64,000 bases of DNA from Scytalidium lignicola (GCA_002812745.2 NCSJ02000169.1:1-64000); one strand, 5' to 3'. Shown: positions 1 through 12,808, counted from the first letter of the stretch. The notes: a model not told the origin generated them from the letters alone. Translations and numbers: made by a program.

Positions 1-330
1 AGAAAAAGGACCTTTGTGGGTGGTGGAAGGGAGGGAACAGGCCCCTTGTCTCGCCTTGTCTTGTCTCGCACTGGCGCTGGTGGCAGAAACGAAAGTTCGC
101 TCGTCCGCTCTCGTCGCAGCAAGTAGCTCCCAGCGCCCATTCCGCCCATTCCTCACTGCCCTCCTCTCTGTCTTGTGCTAAACTCGTCCTGTCCTGTCCG
201 TCAAACATCCTTCATCCACAAGAAGGCCCATCCTTACCCGTCCTGGTCCTTGTCCTTTTCTTCTTTGTGGTCCAAGACGTTCCTAAGTCAAGCAAGTGTG
301 TGCTTAGCCGCCCCCGAAACCTCGTCCTAG
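1..330 (+). promoter_or_regulatory. flbA upstream region / leader
   Basis: Non-coding sequence ahead of flbA, rich in CT and TTGTC repeats, as is common in fungal core promoters and leaders. I see no ATG on the + strand in these 330 bases, which supports the ATG at 331 as the first start codon. No clear TATA box. Confidence 0.5.
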
Positions 331-2991
331 ATGGCTTCCACACACTCCACCTCACAATCGTCTCCATCTACTTCGCAACCTTCTTCTTCTTCCCTCCTTG
401 TGCCTGCTCCGCTCTCTCCTCCGCTCCGTCCTACTTCTACCATCGCTGCGCCGGCCAGATCGCCTCAGATCAACACTTCTGTTGCTGCTGCCGCTGCCAT
501 CGTCCGCTCTCTCGACACCACCGACGACTCTTCTGCTACGACGACCACCACTACAACCAGCTTCCACGGAACTAATCCCGCGTCCGCCTCCTCGACCTCT
601 TCACCCTCATCGCCGTCCTCGCACGACCACAATCGGTCTTCAAACAGCACCAGCACGGCCAGCACGGCGAGTACGAGCAACTACAAGCATCGTCAGGCCA
701 CTCCGTCCATATCGTCGCCCTCGACCAAGTCCAATCGTCCCGGGTTCTTCTCCTTCGGCTCATTGACTCGTGAGAAGGGAGCCAGTGCCATTGCCGGCTT
801 CGAGCCATCCTCCGTTCGCTCTCGATCTTCCTCGAGCAGTCTCTATCACGCTGCCACGGCGAGCATAGTTTCACCTCCACCAGCAGTCCTGCCCCAGAGT
901 AGCGCCAGCTCCCGCTCGCCCGATTCCGAGACTAGCCCGCGAGATCTCTACGAGCAGGCACGAGCTGCCAGCAACACTCTCGCAGCCTTGACGACGCCTA
1001 ATCCCGTGGCTTCTGCGACTTCCTCGCGCCAGTCGCTGCTTGAGACTAACCCGCCGTCTCAGCCTTATACTGATACGGCAGCGGACCAACCTGCTCCTCT
1101 CCCCTTCAATCCCCTTGTATCTCGACACAAGATGCATCAAACATCTTCGCGCTTGCTGCGCATGACCAGCGATGAGCGGCCTTTCACTAGAGTATGNTTT
1201 TTTTTTCCAGTATGGAATTGTGTTTGAATGGCAAGAAGAGAAGAGAAGAGAGACACACACAGAGAGAGTGTGTGTCTGTGAAGGAGAAGAATGTACAACG
1301 AAAAAAAAAAAGTTATATATTGTAATATCATATATACATGCTAACTATTTATGAACGCTTTAGGACTTCAAGGATCTCTTTTCCACCTTGGTCGTCAGTT
1401 TACCCCTCGCTGCTCATCGTGTGCGGTTATCACGGGTCGACCATTCCTTCCTCTCGGAAGAGGCCATCAACAACCTGGGATCTTTAAAATTCTCTCAATC
1501 GAATCGAATGCCTGACCCTAAGGACCCTTCTCGGATTGTCACAACTACTACCACCACGACTTTCTCTATGGCACGTGAAATGGCAAGATCGGTGTGCCAG
1601 CGATTTCTGGATGCTCGGTTCATTGAGTCGGCCGATGGCAAGCAGGCCAAGGAGTTTTCTATGAAGGGCATGGTCTGGCAATTGACGCCAAAAGGAATCC
1701 ACATTCTAGACCGATTTTGCTCGAGAAATGGCATTCAGCAACGACACGTGACCGAGCTGATCAACTCTCCACGAAATACCATGCAGCTCGTCATCCTCGA
1801 GCGAGACCCGGCGACGGATAAACTTTCCTCAGACCGCAGCACGATCGAAGTCATCTTCCGGCGGTTCATTGGCCAGAACGGGCCCAACGTCAAGTCAACA
1901 ACCAATACAGCCGATTCGGATTCGTTGAACGAGTATAAGGATGGTCTCGCCGGGGTTAAGATGGCCAGCGAACGCAAAGTGGGCTCGCCTCCACGCACAG
2001 TTTACCAGACATTTACGGGCAAGGCGGCCACGGACTGGGTAATGGACTGCTGCACCACGGTAGAGAGAAAGGAGACGCAAGAAATTGCTGCCCTGTTCTT
2101 GGAGTATGAGTTGATCTGGTGTGTCCAACCAGATCGCGGGTATGCATCTCAAGACAAGGATGCCAAATTCCACCCAACCAAGCATGCCATTTACCAAATG
2201 TCACAGAAGGGTAAGGATGTCATCAACATGACCAACACTCAGCGGACGTCCGAAAGTGAAGCTACGGCGGGATCCGCCACCCGACCCGGTGTCTCGCGAG
2301 ATTCCAACACCCAGAAGCTAGACAAGATCTTGAACGATGCTGCTCTGAGATTGCTATTCAGGGAGAACCTGAGAGATACGCATTGTGAGGAGAATCTCTC
2401 CTTCTACCTGGATGTGGATGAGTTCCTCAAGTCTTGCAAGGCAGCGATCAAGTCTGCAACGGCCAGTGCAAAGAACGGCAACGGAAATGGCAAATCTAGT
2501 CCAAGTCTCGATCTGGTGAAGGAGACCATGGCTTCAGCATACGGCATCTACAATGCCTTCTTGGCACCTGGCTCACCTTGTGAGCTGAACATCGACCACA
2601 TGCTTCGAAATCAACTAGCCACCAGGATGACCAAGGCTGTGGGCCAGGATATCGCTATGATCGACAGCTTGCGTGAGGTCACCAAGCTCTTTGAAGAAGC
2701 TCAAATTTCTGTCTTCAAGCTAATGGCTAGTGTAAGCCACCCAATCCCAACCCCAACCCCCTTTCTGTTCTCTCTATTCGTATAATATTTGTTCCACCAA
2801 NTTTTTTTTTTGGTTTATGACTAATGAGTTACGTACAGGATTCCGTGCCAAAATTCATGAAGAGCTCCAAGTACGAACAAACCCTCAAGAACTACGATTT
2901 CGACTCGATATCACCCGGAGCCCAGTCTCGATACCAGACCGGTTCAGGAGGGCTAGATCGCACTATGAGCAAATCTAATCGACAATCCTGA
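331..2991 (+). CDS. flbA: RGS-domain developmental regulator FlbA (Sst2 family)
   Basis: Join 331-1191, 1364-2731, 2839-2991; 793 residues. GTPase-activating protein that switches off a heterotrimeric G-alpha subunit; in Aspergillus FlbA restrains growth signalling and allows conidiation. The first ~270 residues are Ser/Thr/Ala/Pro-rich low complexity. Two DEP-type regions follow (about 295-420 and 480-570; the second contains FTGKAATDWVMD), then the RGS domain (about 600-740, beginning near KLDKILNDAALRLLF and containing ENLSFYLDVDEF). The tail ends in SKSNRQS. Intron 1 (1192-1363) begins GTATGN and has CTAAC at 1341; intron 2 (2732-2838) begins GTAAGC. Both junctions are phase 0 and restore conserved wording (TR-DFKDLF and KLMAS-DSVPKF). 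The N at 1197 lies in an intron, so the protein is unaffected. The N-terminus is longer than in Aspergillus FlbA. Family assignment is firm. Confidence 0.93.
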
Positions 2992-4798
2992 CCAATAGTT
3001 CGCATCACGTGATGTCTAATGCTGGTCACCTTGTTTGGCGATGAATTCGCCTCCTTGCATGACTCGCAAACTGGCCTCTTGCCTGCTTTAATTGTGGATT
3101 CCTCCCCTTTCGAAGAAGGAAAAGTGGCCAATTTTCCCCACGGCTGAAGATTCGATGACTATTTTCTTTTGTTTTAGCGGTTCAATAGACTCCTGCTGTT
3201 TCTGTCAACGGAAGCGGCAGATACCTTGCGATTCACTCATAAATGTTTGTAATGGCGCTGCATCTCTTCGGTCTTGTTACGTCTCTGTCTACGGGCAAAT
3301 GACCCTATTCCATTCCGTCCTCCTGCATTCTCGGCGTTGTTTCTCTGGTTTTTTATAGAAGGCAGAATCAAATTCATTTTTGCGCATCATTTGCACATGG
3401 AAGGTGGCGTTGGGAAAGAGAGAAAGTGTTCGGTAATACCCCCAGGGGAGCTTTGGGTAGTGGAGAAGAAAAAGAAGGCTTGCAGTCCGGAGAAATCTTG
3501 CATTGGAGGATTAAAATTTCTTCTATATGCATCCTTTTTCTTAGATGGGCGGCGGGAGAATCTTTTTTCTTCACAAACGTGACACGCATGCATGGGGGAT
3601 TTTTATGGGGAATCATAATGAAATGGGGGAATATCCAAAAAATCCTCACTCTGTACCTAGAAATTCTTTTTTTTTTCTAGTTTCCTTACTTTTATGTCTT
3701 TAAATGCCGTTATGGGATCGAGGACATTACACAGAATCTTTTTTCTTACACACAAAAATACACATACACTATAAATATATATACGTTAGATGAAAGCTTT
3801 TTACCTTTTTGCCTTTTTGATTTTCTGGATAGAGAGTGGGTTTGATTTTTTAGTCNTTTTTGTTGTTGTCCTTGGCCTTGGCACATCCCAGCAAATATCG
3901 AAAACTTCACTTAAGACGGATGGGAATTAGTTTGTGCCCTATCCGACGGAGAAAGAAAGAACGTTACATGCGGGTGAAAAAAATGTCAAATCAACTTTTG
4001 ACGTTTTGTAACGGGGAAATCCCCACGCTATTCGGGGGTGGTTTTTTATGGTTTTGCCACATCCACACGGGTAATTTGTTGAATCGGGGAGAGACGGGAG
4101 GAAGGTTAGGGGCGAGAGACTAGACATAGAGCAGAGAAAATTGATAATGACTACTTCTGATGATGTAAGTAGTAGAGGATACAAGAAGTGGTGGATGAGA
4201 TAATAGTAGCAACAATGACTAAGATTACGGGAACTGATTGCTACCATAATGAATAAAGCCTCTGGGCATATTCCTAGCATTTAACGCACAGAATTCATCC
4301 TTACCCATGTTAAGTGAACAGTAATTCTCCTTATTAATCTCTAATTAACTTCTCCATACCTAAACTAGCACCCCCTTTTTCAAGGAGAGAAGCTTTGTAT
4401 TTATTAACAAGATCTACACCAGATCTTTTTGTCCAACGAAGATTTATTTCCATTTCCATTCATGTTCGAGAAAAATGAATTATAGTAAATGGTAAAAAGC
4501 GGACAGAAGTTTCCCCCCAACCTAACCCAACCCTTATCTGCCTTGCAGTTAGAAACAAAAGTATTGAAGCCAAGAAGAAGCCCTTTTTCTTTTTAAAATA
4601 GAGAAGAAATAGAGGCCCCTTAACNAAAAAAAAGGGAAGGAAAAAACCCCGATCATCTTCCAAAAAAGAGAAAATAGGACCCAAGATAGAAAGAACCGCC
4701 CAAAAAAAACAGTAAAAGAAGAAGAGAGAGAAAAAAGAGTACTCCATAAATCCGTAGCCATTTCGNAAAAAAAAGGCCAAATAATTCATTCCCTTATA
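2992..4798. other. Intergenic between convergent flbA and CUE1
   Basis: About 1.8 kb of AT-rich sequence with many T and A runs, including N-marked runs at 2801 (just upstream, in a flbA intron), 3856, 4625 and 4766. It should contain both 3' UTRs. Open frames here (for example 3274-3582) show no conserved motifs or splice-supported extension. No RNA gene or repeat family seen. Confidence 0.6.
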
Positions 4799-5669
4799 TT
4801 ACACATTCACATTCTTAGCCGCAGCAGCACCAGTAGTTTTCTCCCCCGCAAGCTTAGCCTCCATCTTCCTCCTAGCCGCCAGAATCATCTCGTCTCTCCT
4901 TCTCTGCAACAACGCCTGCCTCTCCGTCTTGTTCGAGCTCCATGCTTGTCCTTGCTTTTGCTTCGTAGACGAACTCCTGGATTTGGTTTCTTCCTCCTTC
5001 TCTTCCTCTTCTTCTCCTTCTCGTCTCTTGGATTCTTCTTCGGAGAGTTTGGATTGGAGGTTGTATCGCGTTATTAGATCTGGTTGTTGGGGCGTTCGGT
5101 TGGTGGTGCTGGTTGATTGGGTGGCGGTAGTGGTTGTTGAAGCTGGTGCTGGTTGTGGGGGAGGAATGGGCTGGAAGGATTGTGGAGGCTGGTGTGTATT
5201 TAAGTTAGTTACTTCTTGTCTGAAGGTGGTATTTTTGGTTTGGGTTGTAATGCCGGATATTAAGGAGGTAGAGAAAGAGAGAGGGAAAGAAAAGGCACAA
5301 TGCGCAATAGAGATAGAATAGTAGCAGACACCCAATTCTTCCCCCTTAAAAAGAAAGCAGAAGCAAGTAAAATGGCAAACTCACAACTTCCAATCCCATC
5401 CCACTTAGTATCCTCTCTGTAGTAGCAGCCACATTCCCTCCATTCCTCTGCAAGTCCCACATAATGCTCCTCCGCGGTATCTGAGGAAACATCTGCTGTA
5501 TCCGCTCAACATCCGCCTCTCGAGCGCGCAGTCTGTCCGCCGACGAGCTATGCGTCCTGCCATGTGCGTTCTCAGGGGATGAGAAGAAGAAGTATCGGAT
5601 CGCGAGACCACCTAACACGAGGATTATGACCAGCTGCGGTAGCCCGATTGTTTGATCTGAAGAGGACAT
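4799..5669 (-). CDS. CUE1: CUE-domain ER protein, Cue1 orthologue
   Basis: Complement of join 4799-5188, 5385-5669; 224 residues (yeast Cue1 is 203). Membrane adaptor that recruits and activates the ubiquitin-conjugating enzyme Ubc7 at the ER for ER-associated degradation. One N-terminal membrane segment (about 10-28, LPQLVIILVLGGLAI) is followed by a CUE domain (about 47-88) with the ubiquitin-binding MFPQIP motif, a Pro/Gln/Thr linker, an acidic Glu/Lys stretch, and a C-terminal basic helix (ERQALLQRRRDEMILAARRK) matching the Ubc7-binding region. Start ATG at 5669; the frame runs upstream only from TTG. The intron starts GTGAGT and ends CCAG just after ACTAAC, phase 0. A nearer TTCAG acceptor gives the wrong phase. 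Confidence is high in identity and good in the splice site. Confidence 0.85.
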
Positions 5670-6637
5670 CTTTTGTTCTTCTAATGGAGATGCCGGCAAG
5701 CAGGACGTTGCCCGTGCTTGCCTTTCTTTTTTGGGGGTTTGTAAGGTCTGTATGAGCCCTTGGTCTTATTGATGTGAAGGTGGGAGAGAGAGTCGTGCGC
5801 GGCCGCAGCAGGGTCGATTGCGTGGCGATTTCTCCGATAATGCTCCTGTATCGCTTTCGTATGGGATACGGTATCCTTATTGCTAGATATCTTTTTATAT
5901 TCTTTTGTATCNTTTTTTTCTTACGAACGACGCTTGCTCATAGAAAATTGATGATCTTAGATATTACATAAGTCGTTTGGACATTCGATTCAGATATGGA
6001 CCGGCATCGGAAAAAGGTAAAGTTGCTTGTTGTTCTTGAACTCGGCACGTAAATATGGGGGGGGCCGGAACTCTCCGCCTCATGGCAACCTTAATCAGGT
6101 TATCCTAGCTTATGTCACTTATTACTGTTAACCACCCTAAAGCAGCTACAAATATCTTATGTCCACCACGAGCTCTAATTGCTAACCTCTCTCTTAGAAC
6201 ATACAATTCATTTTGGGCAACAATCTGTACAATAAGTCACTCATCACATCACATCACATCGTACTCATCAAAACAATAAAAGCGGCTGAACTTCGTTTTC
6301 ATATTCCTGATGGGATCATGGCATTTGACCCATCAAAGTGCCGTACCAAGAGCCCAAATGCAGACCTAACCAGGTTGCAGTAACGCCAAAGCAGAACAGA
6401 GATCCCGTACTTTCCCCCTTTCACATGGTCTGTGCTCCGTGTACGTAAGTGCAAAGAATGAAAAAGAACGCCATGCCTCAGTTCCTGTAGAGGTCCAAGC
6501 AAGGGAGCCCGAAAATAAAAAAGTGACCTGTGCAAGCACAACCAGATAAAAGCAAATCCCATGCCAATAGAGAGGTCGGTCGGTAAAAGCAGCACACGAA
6601 GCCTGGTCTGAATTATGGATGTAGAAAGGTGCGAATA
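5670..6637. other. Intergenic between CUE1 and NOT2
   Basis: Contains the CUE1 5' region (near 5670-5900) and the NOT2 3' UTR (below 6637). The minus-strand open frame at 6299-6595 has no recognisable domain. The N at 5912 lies beside a T run. Nothing else is supportable. Confidence 0.55.
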
Positions 6638-8873
6638 CTATACAAGAGGGCCGCGAGGACCGTTTGGTAGCGTCTCCAGGTCATCATACACAAGTGTGAA
6701 CTCCCTCTGTAACTCTGGTGAGCAGAGCATCAAAGCTAGAAAAGTCATCTCACTACTTACACGTTCGCGATGCCACTGTTTGATATCAAAGAAGATATAA
6801 TAGCCTCGTTCAGTACCATTTGCAATTACTTGAGGAACCATTAAATCATCTTTGGTCAGCCATAACTGTAACTTCTTGTGATACCGCCAATTTCGATTAT
6901 GACTATGATAGCAAGTATTAGATAAACTAAGGTGTCCAAACACTTGGAATAGAAGCCTTACAGCTCTTGGGCAGCCATCACTTGCTGGATATCACCTGGA
7001 TTACTGTAGAACATAAATATCAGAGCTTCATCGTTGAAGTTCGACATTTTACTATCTAGACTTGCAACATTGTGAACTCTATAGCATTCGGGTAGTGTAT
7101 ATCGTGGAATTGCCGGCCTTGGTGGGTCATTGTCCCATAACGAATATATTTGGGAAGATATCGGTCTAGAAGATGTCAGCATATTTATCAACCACCAGGA
7201 TCTACTGTTTGAATGCCTTACTCCGCAGAATTAAGATCCATTCCCATATTACTGATATCAGCACCAGTAACTAACGCTGCGTAATCCGGGAAGCTATTCA
7301 TCATAAAAGAGAACCCTTTCAAGCCCCATTTGTCAATGTCACTCATGCCATTTAAGGGATCTTGAACTTCTGGTCCGGTATCTTCTACATTTCCTGAGGA
7401 ACTAACGCTAGAATCCTGGGCTTGCGGCCGTGGTATTGATGGATCTTGTTGCGATTCGCCATCAATTCTTGGTCCAGGTGTGTTATTCGATGAGTGTTGA
7501 GCAATATCATCGTTAGAGGATATAGGATTTGAAGAATTAAACTAGAAAGTTAGAAAATGATGTGTGAGTGTTTAGCCACACCTTTTGATATATATATATA
7601 TATATTCAGTTTTACACTTACAGTGGAGTCACTCTCGTTAGTACTACCTGGAACCTGCCGACTGCCTTCATGCGGTGATCGTGTAGGCGGAACTCCTTGA
7701 ATATAATTGATTAGCATTTGAAATCTCATGAGATCGTGGTTCTTTTACCTGGTAAACTGCCACCAGAAGTTACACGAGAAGAAGTAGGGGTTCCTACTCG
7801 CGCACTACCAGATAAAGCATTTAACAGTCCATTTCCACGGTTCTGCTGCGAAGGATTGGTAGAGCCAAATCCTATTCCACTCGATTGACCTGCGAATCCA
7901 ACATTTTGATGTAAGCTCGGTGGTCGATCTTGACTCGCCTCTCCGTTTACATTGCGGCTAAGCGGTGGGAATTCATCCGTACCATTCGATTGGCCTTGCG
8001 ATGGTTGTCCACCTGCATTTTGATTGCTGAATCTGAATGCTTGTGATGACGAGCTGAATAGGTCATCCTGTTGCTGCTGCGTTTGTTGCTGGGAAATTCC
8101 GGACTGAAGAGATCGCATATTTGATACTGGGTTTCTAATACCTGCTGTCGCCCAGGTACCCGCTTGACTCGAGTTCAGTGGTTGTTGAGATTGATTTGAA
8201 AGAGAAGGAAATTCCCTAGGAGGCAAGCAGTATTAGCTAACGAAAACGGGAAATATCGACAACTTGAGATGATAAGATTTTGCAAAGTCTACTGCAAAGT
8301 CCAGGCTGCACCTGTCCAGCTACAGCTAGATATTCCACACCAGCTCAACTCAACCAAAATGCTTACGTATCGTAGTCCCCGGAAGAAAAATCCATCGGGT
8401 TGTCCATTTTGCAAGAAGCAGAATGACGGAAGTAAATTGACCCAAATCAGAGCCGTTGATATCAAACCTGCCTTAGGACAAGACAAAGGATTCGTGAGGA
8501 AATAGCGTGATGTATATAATAAAGAAAAAGTGAACAGCAGAAGCACTCACAAAGGATCTAGCGGCGCCTGTTGTGACGGGCCTCCGATGGTTTGCGCAAA
8601 ACTAGTCATGGGGGGGTTGTTTGGCCGACTGTTTGGTAAACCACCACCACCACTACCAACACCACCACCTATCGGTACTCCCGCACCAAACGTCCACGTT
8701 CCTCCGTTAGTTGCTATATTCAAAATTCAACCCATCAGCACTCCGATATCCCTTTTGTAGCCAACGCAAAGACAGCTATAGACAGCCATACCCATCTTCC
8801 CACTAGGAGGTAATCTCGATGTCATATTCCTTGTCTGTGGTATTTGTTGCTGACCTCCAAAGCCCGCAGGCAT
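6638..8873 (-). CDS. NOT2: CCR4-NOT complex subunit 2 (NOT2/CDC36)
   Basis: Complement of join 6638-6706, 6761-6902, 6962-7165, 7222-7541, 7622-7695, 7749-8215, 8551-8713, 8792-8873; 506 residues. Scaffold subunit of the CCR4-NOT deadenylase, acting in mRNA decay and transcription. The first two thirds are Gln/Gly/Ser/Asn-rich, with EFPSL and DEFPPL motifs and a GLKGFSFMMNSFPDY block. The conserved NOT box is C-terminal (from PISSQIYSLWDNDPPRP through the NRNWRYHKKLQLWL and REFTLVYDDLE blocks). All phases agree. The 5' end is uncertain: a good acceptor at 8900 (TGCAG after GCTAAC) implies an upstream exon, so 8873 is only the first in-frame ATG seen. The 335-nt third intron (in transcript order, 8216-8550) may hold an alternative first exon. 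Intron 6707-6760 is 54 nt with no in-frame stop. Confidence 0.85.
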
Positions 8874-10247
8874 ACCTCGTAGTTGCTGGGGACCGACACC
8901 TGCAGGAGCAGTTCAGTTAGCTACTGGAATGACGTATCAAAAAGGTAAATTGTGCATTAAGCAAAGGGAGGTAGCAATCCAGGACAGCCTGTCGCGCAAC
9001 ATCGCTGATACCCAACAGAGCTCCATCATGGTCCTAGTGAATCAAAGCACACATGGCTGATCCATAGATGGAGGTAGAGCTGTCCGGTTTCACGGTCGCG
9101 TGGGTCGAGCTGGAATATAAAGCTGGGCGACACGATGCTCGTCTCCGATTTTGGAGAAGGGTTTCAACTGAAAAGGTCTCATTGCGCCACTTCTTTGACA
9201 CACTTGGGTCCATATACTCCAAAGGCCAAGGTGCAATGCCATGTATAAAAGACGGAACTGGCCTTCAGCCGTGCTCGACCCGCTGGCGGGGCAGCTTGAG
9301 AGGGGGAAGAAAGGACATCACTCCTCCATACCTGGTCGATTCATTGTGATTCTGAGAGTTCTAGGGATCTCGGGTGCTATTTTGGCATATATCTCGATTA
9401 GGTGTCTCTTTCGTCCTTGGTGGAATGCTGCGATCTCGAATTCTATGTTGAATTGGCATAGCCTACCTTTCGAGGCTTGAAGTTGCTAGCCCACAGAGCT
9501 AAACCTTATGCCCGTTTGCGTTAAACTGTGATAGGAATAGCGTACTTCGTCTACTGCACGAATCATGATTGGCCTACTACCAGACGTTGTTTACTCACGT
9601 GCAACAATTCAACATCTTCAGTCAACACCAAAAATAACAAGTGTTACAACTATGACAACTACGTGTGCAGGAAATATGCATATCACCAATTGATGCCTCA
9701 CTGAGCGCATTGTTGCATAAAATGAGCATCACTCATTTTATTGTTTTACTGTACTTTGTCATGCAATTCGCTGAACTACACCTTGTAGGTCAAAGAAACA
9801 CTTTTGGCCACATCATAGTCCCAACCAGAACCCATATACCAATACAACTTGCCTTCATCCTAGAAGAATCAAGAATAATTAATACATAAACTTCCCCAGG
9901 GCCCCTCCCCAGTGGCTTTGAGCTATTGGCTATGCTCTAGTACAATCCAAACCCCACAAAGCACCGGTTCACACTCATATAGAAGGGTAAACCTAGCTTG
10001 CCCAACTTAAATTTTCAAAAGTCATAGATCCCCAGTTCATGTAGTCGTAATCATAAGATATCGAACGCCCTAATCATTCCTCTGCTCTGCTGACTTCCTG
10101 CTTCGGGGGCTGCAGTATTACCAGCGCAATGTTACATCGTCGCCAAGTCCCGGAACTTGGCGGCAGACGCCTCCCAACTATTTTGATGGCGCTGTTTTTA
10201 ATAGCCTCCGTAAATTTCTTCGTTTTGACAGTTGTATGCTTGTCCAG
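8874..10247. other. Intergenic upstream of NOT2
   Basis: Probably holds the missing 5' exon and promoter of NOT2 (8900 to about 9600) and the 3' UTR of the zinc-cluster gene. The plus-strand frames at 9068-9349 and 9241-9480 overlap out of frame and carry no motif. No repeats seen. Confidence 0.5.
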
Positions 10248-12808
10248 TTAAGAAAAGTCTCCTCGCCGTGGTATTCCATACGCGCCTCCACCTTGGCCTT
10301 CTCCCCAGAACCCTTGCCCACCACCAAATCCAAGACCGTATGTATCTCCCTGTGTGCCATGTCCAGCTCCTGGGTTTGAGGTATCCCACTCTTGCCCTGT
10401 TGCTACCGCAACGTCTCTTGCAACTCCTTTGCTTTTCTCCATGCCATCCATCAAAGTTGATTTCCCATCATCAAGGTTTAAATTCGCAAATATTGCTTTC
10501 ATGTCGTGTAGATCATTGCTTAAGTCCTTATCCGTCGGGGTTGTGGTACGTTCTTCGACAAATTTCCGGATCGAGCGAATAATTGGCGGATAATTTTCAT
10601 CATTTGGAAGCCACCAGTGCATGCAGCTTCGATCTCTAAATAAATCTGACATCTTTGTTCGGAATGTGAATGGATAAATGTAACTGTTCGAGATCGTCAG
10701 TACTAAATCTGGTAATATAAAAGATAATGAGAGCTGGCAAACCCTTGAGACTCTATCGCCGCTAATTTTCGGCGAGCCCACATAGAATGTTTCGTATCTC
10801 TAGGCAAGAAAAGGCAAGCGATTCCAAGGCTTGCTTGACAGGCTAGAATTGTTCCTTTCGGGCTGTCTGGCCAATACTCGATAGCTTCGAATAACTGACA
10901 GGTAGCATAGGCTTTCATTCCAAGTTCAGCACTCGGTTGCGTTCGTAATGTCAGGGCCGTCTGGTATTTATGCATCAAGTCGATAGAATACCAATCGACC
11001 GTACAGAGATTCATCAACCAAAGAGGGCCGCAGTAAATAGTGCCGGGAATGTATGGATCGACAATATCATTGGGATCCAGCGGACCCGCATTAGGGAATT
11101 CTGTAACTAAGTATCGACTATCTCGAAGTGCGGGATCCATTTTGACCTGCCAGTCCGCAAGTCTTTGTGCGATAGCCTCGTTTTCGGCCATGAATTGCTC
11201 CTGGGTTATTTCTCCTTTTCCAATTTTGGCGAATAAGAGGGACATGTCCATGGCTACAAGCCTAACTTGTGAGAAACAATGCTCAATCTTCCAGTTCACA
11301 TTCGTAGGCTCTCGGATTCCTTGCTGATGGTAAAAATCTTGTGCATACGAGAACCATTCCCTAGATAGGACAGTCTCAAATCCTCCCATAAGTCCCGCAA
11401 AAACGTCAAATCGTATATACCAACCGAGAATTACTCGAGTCATTTCTGTTTGCATAATTGTCCGCGGGGTGTACAGTTCCGTCAGGATCTCATATGCGGC
11501 CTTTTGATGGCCTAGCAAATTGATCCAGTCTCCCAGGAACTCCTATGATGGGTTAAATCTCCATGTAAACTGGGGGAGAGAGAGAGAGAAAATAGAACAG
11601 CTAACCTCGATCGTAGCCAACTGTAGTATAGCTAATAATGTGCCAATATTATGCTTTTCGCCTCTTTTCAGTGATTTCAACAGTAATGAAACCGCCTTGT
11701 TATAGTATTGGAGGAAGTCCTGCATCTTGCCTTCCGGGTTATGGAGTGTTCTTTGGAATGCAGAGAATCCAACAACTGCATATAACAATGCCTCATTTCT
11801 GAGTGCTGCATCGAGGAATTCTGTGCGATGAAAATTTGGAGAGGCGCATTTCAGTGAATAATGGAGGAAAGTAATGTTATCGTAAAAGTACAGGAGGTAG
11901 AATTGAAGATCTGAAGGAAGATGGGACCAGTCTGGTTTCACTCCATCAGGTCCTGTCGATGATAGGGAGCCCGACTGCATAAACCTTGAGGTTCTAGAAG
12001 TGTGGTATGCTGAATATCCGGCGGAGTCTTCTGTCGATGACGGTGACAGGCCTTTATCTTGAACCAGGGAAGGCGTCTCGGAGCTGTTTCTCGTGGTACT
12101 GTTCTGTGCGGTAGATAGACTGGTGGTACTTCGACGAACACGAACTTGTGAGGGACCCTTGGAACCTGCCTCGGAAAGGGTCTCATATTCATCTGGAATA
12201 ACGCCGAGACGGTCCAGATCTGGTGCATCCTCATAGTCATCCGATGACGAATCCGGACTTTGCTGGACCGGGACTTGATTGATCTTGGCTGCGCTGCTAC
12301 CGGCCTTTGATGATGTCGATAGCTCTGGATAAACACAGTCTCGACCGCCCTTCCTACATCCTGAAACACAAGGTTAGCATGGCTATAGATGCCATGATAC
12401 TAAACAGATAAAGGCGCCCTTACTTTCGCAAATTGGGTGTGTTTCATCGCACTGTCAAGAATGAGCAATTATACTCTAAAGAAAAAGACGTAGGATCAAG
12501 AGGGTTACCTTAACTCGCCTGCTTCTACAAGTGTAGCATCCAGATCTAGTTCGACGATGTTTGGTGTGCTCCCCAGCTTGACTAGACTTCCGTCGATTTC
12601 GGTTGGCTTTTGGTGGTCCGTTCATGGGGCTGTTAGTCGGCGGAGTGTTCATTTTGAGATCTTGCTTGGTGAAGAGGTACTGCAAGTCTGCGTATGAACT
12701 TGCAGAGCTTAATTGATGTGGTTGGCCTGAAGGTTCGGGCGCATCTTCCACTAGAGGTACTGGACCAGAACCGGTGGTTCTTAAATTTGGCATATACGGA
12801 TCAGTCAT
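10248..12808 (-). CDS. Zn(II)2Cys6 transcription factor
   Basis: Complement of join 10248-10683, 10743-11542, 11606-12360, 12424-12451, 12509-12808; 772 residues. Fungal-specific regulator: an N-terminal zinc cluster (Cys 91, 94, 101, 108, 111, 118; CYTCRSRRVK then CDETHPICERC then RKGGRDC) binds DNA, and a long alpha-helical region (about 250-640) resembles the fungal transcription-factor regulatory domain (Fungal_trans_2 type). The cluster is split by two introns flanking a 28-nt exon that encodes the middle cysteines. The tail is Gly/Gln-rich and ends GIPRRGDFS. The ATG at 12808 is the first in frame; the frame extends upstream only through TTG. Donors include GTTAGC (11605) and GTTTGC (10742), weaker than usual but phase-consistent. 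Target genes are unknown, and I assign no orthologue. No metabolic cluster is adjacent. Confidence 0.85.

Noticed and set aside
5670..5699. Ten-residue upstream extension of CUE1
   Set aside because: The upstream codon at 5699 is TTG, not ATG; 5669 is the first ATG.
9068..9480. Overlapping plus-strand frames upstream of NOT2
   Set aside because: Two frames out of phase with each other, no motif; lies in the likely 5' region of NOT2.
10248..12808. Zinc-cluster factor as part of a secondary-metabolite cluster
   Set aside because: Neighbours are NOT2 and a MOSC protein, with no synthase, P450 or transporter gene nearby.
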